Shown in pieces: positions 60,568-64,000 of a stretch of 64,000 nt of DNA (positions are counted from its first letter, which is position 1; every line of letters begins with the position of its first letter). The notes below the pieces were generated by a model. The model worked only from the letters and a program-made list of their open reading frames with translations, did not search any database and had not been told where the DNA came from. A program made the translations under genes and the position numbers. The DNA is from Lineus longissimus (taxonomy: Eukaryota; Nemertea; Pilidiophora; Heteronemertea; Lineidae). The stretch covers positions 4,309,501 to 4,373,500 of the forward strand of contig NC_088325.1 of the NCBI RefSeq assembly GCF_910592395.1, read 5' to 3'.

Positions 60568-60810
60568 ACAGGTATCAAAGAATTCATATAAAAATTGGTC
60601 GAGTTGCCAAGTTTTGACTTACCAATCATCAATGATTGATTAATTGCATGAAAAAGAACCATTGGTAATAATGATATGAGTTATTCGTATGCATGTCATC
60701 TGACTTCCTCTTTTAATGGCATCAAAGAATTCATATAAGACTTGGTCGAGTTGACATATTTTGACTCGTAATAAATTAACAATGATTGATTATATTGCGT
60801 GAAAAATGTC
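60568..60810 (+). repeat. Imperfect direct repeat of about 95 bp
   Basis: ATCAAAGAATTCATATAA with following TTGGTCGAGTTG and AATGATTGATTA occurs at 60577 and 60721. Confidence 0.65.
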
Positions 60811-61064
60811 GTCGTTACGCATGTGCTTGCCAAAGATTTGAGCTCTTGATATAAATGCTTTTCAAACTCTTTTTTTCAATTTCTATTATATATACATATA
60901 TCGTCGGTAGTTGTTGTTTGCACTTTCTACCTTGTAAGGTGTTTTCGACAAAATGTTCTGACCAACACCCTATATATAGAAATAACGGCCGATCGGACAG
61001 CCATTCGTGTTTTCTGAATCAATTTCACTCATTCCGTTTTAGTACTGTCATAACGATACGAAAT

Positions 61065-61120
61065 ATGGAGCACAAAGTGGTGATATTTTTGGAAACGATG
61101 CTGGTTATTACACAGACTGG
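61065..61120 (+). CDS. Candidate signal-peptide first exon
   Basis: An ATG at about 61065 begins MEHKVVIFLETMLVITQTG, a short hydrophobic leader, followed by GTACGTAATA, a good donor in phase 1. This is the usual form of a secreted or membrane protein first exon, but no second exon was found within the window, so it is only a candidate. Confidence 0.3.
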
Positions 61121-61629
61121 TACGTAATAGTTTACATCTTCCTCATGATCAATACAATGTGTTATTACAACATTTCAATAGTTGGCATAGGCTTTTACAT
61201 TTTCACGGCGATGTAGCTTAAATTGTGTTGAGTGCTAAGCCTAGATGGACCAACAACACACAAACTATAAGTTAACGTAGATCTGCTTTAGCATAGTATA
61301 AACATATATGACAGATTATGATGAAACAATGCTGTAGGTCAGAACATCGTGTGCGGGGAATTGTTACGACTTCCGCGATTAGGATATGTTATGCTCGTGA
61401 AAATATTATGCCATGAAATGTATTAGAAAAATTATAAGTATCCCCAAATGGTTCTTTTCATAATAAAATGCCACTATTTCTTCTCTTGCAATAAGGCCGT
61501 TACACGGGACCGATCTAGAACGATCCGGGGCGGTCTAATGTTTCTGTTGCATCCTGCGCCTTAGTCACGAAGTCGGGTCTCACGTCATTAGGTCAAGTGA
61601 TGTATCATTGCTTGGAGTACCTACGATAA

Positions 61630-62470
61630 AAATATCATCGAAAACAAGTCACTAATAAGCGACATATTGCACTTTTTACCTTTTTTAGTTTTTGCCTCCT
61701 GGTGGCCAAGTGGAGAATACGATCTGATCGAAATTCGGTGTTCGAGGTAACATAACATAGAGAGTCATAAGTACCAAATTTAAAGTTCATAGATGTAGCG
61801 GTTAAGGAACGTGCCATAATTACACTCAAACTACCAATTTACGCCATTTGACCTTTGTGACCTTGAAAATTAGGTCAAATCAAAGACCCGTAGGATATGT
61901 GATGTATATCATCGAAAACAAGTCACTAATCAGCGATATATTGCACTGTTTAATTTTTTAGTTTTTGCCCCCTGGGGCCAAAGTCGAGAATCAGATTAGA
62001 CCGAAATTCGGTGTCGGCGGTTATATGACGTAGGGAGTCATAGATTTCAAATTCATAGCTTGAGTGTTAAGAAACGTGTCATAGTTACACTCAAAGGGCA
62101 AATTTACGCCATTAGACCCCTCTGACCTTAGAAATTGGATCAAATCAAAAACCCTTATGATATGTGATGAACCCTTGCTAGGAGAACCTACCAAAACACT
62201 TTTATCGAAAACGAGTCACTCATAAGAGTGATATCACATTTTTTATGTTTCCATTTCTGACCCCCTTGTAGCCAAGTCAAGAATTAGACCGGACCGAAAT
62301 TTTGTGTCTGAGGTCATTTGACCTAGGGGTACATGTACAAGATTTCAAGTCCGTAACACCAGCGGTGACGATACATGCCGCTATTATCTAATGGCGATAC
62401 CGATAGCGAAATTTTGACCTCTGTGACCTTGAAAAGTAGGTCAAATCAAAAACCCGGGTTACATTTCAAG
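61630..62470 (+). repeat. Three degenerate tandem copies, about 275-295 bp each
   Basis: ATCGAAAACAAGTCACTAAT-like starts occur at 61635, 61911 and 62204, each followed by the phrases TTTTTGCC(T/C)CCTGG, GACCGAAATTCGGTGT and GACCTTG(A)AAA(T/A)T(T)AGGTCAAATC. It is non-coding and probably part of a dispersed repeat family. Confidence 0.75.
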
Positions 62471-63840
62471 CATCCTTGTGAGATGCATCTTAAAAAATAT
62501 AAAACATTCAATATTCTAACTAGCAGCGTTCATTAGGTAGAGCCAAAAACAGGTCTTTAAAAGAGCGTCAGCAGACAAGCAGCCAAATTGCGCTAATTTT
62601 CATTTCGAAAGAAGGTCTTGCCTGGAAGTACCCACACAGCAAGTATGTACCTTCTAGCTCAGGTGGTTATGAAACGTGGCACTCTTTTGTCAAAAGTTAA
62701 CGACAAGCACGGACGACGACGACGTCGACGACCTACGCCACGGTATCGTATAAGCTCCCCTGAACGGTGAGCTAAAAACGTACGACAATACCAATCAAAG
62801 CAGCCAAGAGAGAACTGGTATTTTCAAAAAATCATAACAACATACCGGTTTCGTCAATGAAGTCATGCTTGCGTATCGTATGGTCAATTGATGGATATTC
62901 GTATATCATATCGAAATCAAACTTTGTATAGGTGGCCTACATTGGTAAATGAGGTGTCTTCAATAACACCATTCGAATGGCATTACTTTGTTATGAGGAT
63001 GCCTACATCATGACGTTGGTGAAGGATGCAACAGAAAAGTTACATTCAGTTTAAATCAAATATAAGTAATGAAAAGCCGCAAAACCCATATGGTTTCTGA
63101 TTTGATTTTATATCAGTATTACCATGACTATCACATGGTGGTTGCCTTACGAAGAAATAAATGCACGCGACCAATCTATGACCAGGCGAACTAGACACAC
63201 ATGTCAGGCCTATTTGGCCCACTTTGCACCAATCCAGGGACCTGGTGGTACAAAAGGTGGTGCCACCTGGTATGTAGAGAGTAAAATTCATTGAAAATGC
63301 TATTAACGTCCATGGTCTGCGTACATGTATGTGCTCTGCCTCTGCTTTCAATACTTGATGTATCTGAAGAGGCATTCTTGCCATGGCATATCAACACACT
63401 GGCTATTCGGACCACTAAACTGACGGGCAATTCCCAATCTGACGAGTTGCCGGTGCCAGATTTAACATGCACCCAGCGATGATTTTTCGATAGATCACCA
63501 GAAAATCCCTTTCTACGTCAATAAATCGCCTGAGTACGAAAGATTAATGCCTCCCTTCGCATCTCCGAACATTATCCTAGAGATTGACATCTAACACATA
63601 ACATTTGATTCAGTGAATAGGTAGAAAAGGCAAAAAGCATGCTCGCATTCAATGCTCGATAAGACTGCCTTGTTTACTTTTGAATCGGCACGTACAATCC
63701 ACGATCATTTGAATGAGTCTTATTCAGCAAATTATCTTATCAAATAGACTGAATAAGTGATGAATGCATTCCAAATCTTCCCTAGATCCGAATATAAGCA
63801 CGTGCAGTACAAGACGATTTTATGAAACTTCATCGAAAAT
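62470..63840. other. Non-coding stretch, nothing firm recognised
   Basis: A GACGACGACGTCGACGACC-type motif near 62710 and the phrase GGTGAGCTAAAAAC at 62766 look like the edge of a dispersed repeat. The short ORFs near 63.3 kb show no domain. Confidence 0.45.
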
Positions 63841-63852
63841 CTTCCATGGGGT

Positions 63853-63860
63853 GTATATAA
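63853..63860 (+). promoter_or_regulatory. Candidate TATA box
   Basis: TATATAAA lies about 34 bp before an ATG that opens a frame to the window edge. This spacing would give a very short leader. Confidence 0.35.
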
Positions 63861-63886
63861 ATCAAGGCTCGTGCAGATCGTCGGGT

Positions 63887-64000
63887 ATGGCAGTCGGACG
63901 TCAGAATGTAGATCTGATTAGCCAGGGTGATCAAGGAGATGCTCACGGTGCTGAGCCTCTAGCTTGCCTGTCGACTACGATCCTTGCCCAAGACCTTGCT
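63887..64000 (+). CDS. Possible first coding exon cut by window edge
   Basis: From the ATG at 63887 a frame stays open for 38 codons to the end of the window (MAVGRQNVDLISQGDQGDAH...). It has acidic and polar composition and no recognisable domain. Support is limited to the nearby TATA-like box. Confidence 0.3.
   Translation, partial: MAVGRQNVDLISQGDQGDAHGAEPLACLSTTILAQDLA

Noticed and set aside
63046-63482. Overlapping short ORFs on both strands
   Set aside because: No domain, poor start context and mutual overlap.

Overview
This is a piece of animal nuclear DNA: intron-containing genes with GT-AG junctions, a LINE, foldback DNA elements, minisatellites and about 40% GC. Gene content and repeat style (a class A GPCR fragment of an invertebrate type, Ig/FN3 receptor exons, frequent TAGGCCTA motifs, intron-split integrase relics) suggest a marine invertebrate, perhaps a deuterostome such as an echinoderm or hemichordate. 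The species cannot be fixed from the sequence alone.

Layout. 1-4.2 kb: decayed non-LTR retrotransposon, split by a 960-bp foldback element and ending in a triplicated 3' tail. 4.6-8.25 kb: the last four recognisable exons of a single-pass membrane receptor (Ig domain, FN3 domain, transmembrane helix, Tyr-rich cytoplasmic tail). 8.3-10.2 kb: non-coding DNA with degenerate repeats. 10,188-47,279: a 37.1-kb Polinton/Maverick (virus-like DNA transposon), bounded by AG...CT inverted repeats and an exact 6-bp target-site duplication, GAGGTG. 47.8-49.0 kb: a foldback element made of inverted minisatellites with an 8-bp TSD. 49.2-50.5 kb: a decayed, intron-split integrase gene. 51.8-52.7 kb: a 939-bp element with a 9-bp TSD. 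54.4-56.5 kb: a TIR element with a MADF relic. The remainder is mostly repeat-rich non-coding DNA, with two possible first exons at 61.07 kb and at the right edge.

The Polinton is the centre of the window. It encodes protein-primed DNA polymerase B, an rve integrase with chromodomain, an FtsK/A32-like packaging ATPase, a double-jelly-roll major capsid protein, two penton-like proteins, an HNH-type nuclease and several small membrane or coiled-coil proteins. An internal 9,069-bp block (about 8.06 kb of Polinton plus 1,007 bp of foreign DNA carrying a GPCR TM3-TM4 fragment) is repeated head to tail (19,867-28,935; 28,936-38,004; partial 38,005-46,051). Removing two units gives about 18.95 kb, a normal Polinton size. 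Because of the geometry, only the left end has a near-complete polymerase and only the right end has a complete capsid gene.

The least expected signal is a family of about 30-bp double-hairpin elements scattered only through the Polinton, in intergenic arrays with an exact 30-bp period and in frame inside at least ten proteins. The stems co-vary (GAGC/GCTC versus GAAC/GTTC), which argues for maintenance of the fold. Most Polinton genes also start inside the hexamer TAAATG, like poxvirus-type late promoters, and four genes are split by a -1 frame step.
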